From positions 1-5,857 of the forward strand of contig CAZJWF010000156.1 in the NCBI GenBank assembly GCA_964549375.1: DNA of 5,857 nucleotides, given 5' to 3'. Shown in pieces: positions 5,680 to 5,857 of this stretch (position 1 is its first letter; every line of letters begins with the position of its first letter). The stretch comes from JAHDDY01 sp964549375. GTDB taxonomy: Bacteria; Pseudomonadota; Alphaproteobacteria; Rhodobacterales; Rhodobacteraceae. The notes under the pieces were generated by a model, which worked only from the letters and a program-made list of their open reading frames with translations, searched no databases and had not been told where the DNA came from. The translations under genes were made by a program, and so were the position numbers.

Positions 5680-5829
5680 CTCGAGTTTGCCGGAAGATAT
5701 CTTTTCCGATCTGAAATTCTTCCTTCGTATCCATTTCGATGGAAAAATCTTCATTTGTGTCCGTTCAAATCTGAATCTATCCGTTTCGATTGGAAAATAT
5801 GCATTCCGATCTGTTCGTATTGAAATCTC
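5680..5829. repeat. Three degenerate 50-bp tandem units, AT-rich
   Basis: Units beginning near 5680, 5730 and 5780 share a GGAARA-containing segment at 5692, 5742 and 5792. The second and third units match at about 34 of 50 positions. The first and third share a 22-bp segment (5692-5713 and 5792-5813, 18 matches) exactly 100 bp apart. Unit 2 opens with TCCAT-TTCG-ATGGA, a stem closed by a TTCG tetraloop; unit 3 has a weaker version. The period is not a multiple of three, so the overlapping open frame is unlikely to be a gene. Confidence 0.45.
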
Positions 5830-5857
5830 TCCGATGAGGTGGTGTGGGATCTGTGGC

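Larger units (their letters stand above)
5026..5857. other. Repeat-rich region without a convincing gene
   Basis: No frame in these 832 bases resembles a known protein. The longest open frames (about 60-120 codons) run across direct repeats whose periods (10, 29 and 50 bp) are not multiples of three, so they are unlikely to be coding. The segment 5041-5100, nearest the ATPase, is AT-rich and is the likeliest place for its promoter, but no convincing -35/-10 pair can be named. Beyond that come inverted repeats (5170-5206, 5236-5271), helically phased repeats (5301-5389), a hairpin and 29-bp-period repeat (5500-5563), and degenerate 50-bp units (5680-5829), listed separately. Confidence 0.6.

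Noticed and set aside
5620..5700. tRNA-like segment (TGTGGCCGAGCGGG)
   Set aside because: Only the D-arm-like piece is present; there is no GTTCRA TpsiC arm, anticodon stem or matching acceptor stem.
5497..5823. Plus-strand 108-codon open frame at the right edge
   Set aside because: It spans direct repeats with 29- and 50-bp periods that would change frame between copies, and its product is unrecognisable. A degraded gene cannot be fully excluded.
5301..5829. CRISPR array
   Set aside because: Repeats are degenerate, with periods of 10, 29 and 50 bp, and there are no constant repeats with unique spacers and no cas genes.

Overview
The window looks like one contig stretch from a Gram-negative bacterium, most likely an alphaproteobacterium. 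The basis is moderate-to-high GC, a Sec-exported DUF11-repeat protein, a MoxR-type AAA/vWA-like gene pair, and an IS6-family remnant with an 'FAVFFYVRY' segment like those I associate with alphaproteobacterial IS6 transposases. The taxonomic call is inference. All recognisable host genes read on the minus strand.

Right to left, in the direction of transcription: (1) 5012-5857 holds no convincing gene. It is rich in degenerate repeats and inverted repeats, including 10-bp-phased copies of a CSAAACT motif, a 29-bp-period direct repeat, a strong bulged hairpin and three degenerate 50-bp units. (2) 5011-3953 encodes a complete 352-aa MoxR-like AAA+ ATPase that starts at TTG behind a good ribosome binding site. 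(3) 3953-3456 overlaps the ATPase stop codon by one base and encodes the N-terminal part of a DUF2201/vWA-like partner. This gene is cut off where it meets (4) a roughly 200-bp remnant of an IS6-family element on the plus strand (3254-3455), with a degenerate left end and a frameshifted 5' piece of the transposase. (5) From 3139 to the left edge runs a very long secreted-protein gene: a 107-residue N-terminal extension, a signal peptide, a DUF6923-type propeller-like domain, then DUF11/DUF7507-type repeats running off the window. A 100-N assembly gap (1526-1625) interrupts the repeats.

The ATPase and its partner were probably a chaperone-like module in which the MoxR AAA+ ring works with a vWA-like protein. 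Here the partner has lost its vWA half, so the module is probably broken or the ATPase acts alone. The large repeat protein has its own ribosome binding site and an AT-rich leader, and no visible functional link to the AAA module. The most unusual material is the repeat-rich non-coding segment upstream of the AAA gene and the 107-residue extension before the signal peptide of the repeat protein.
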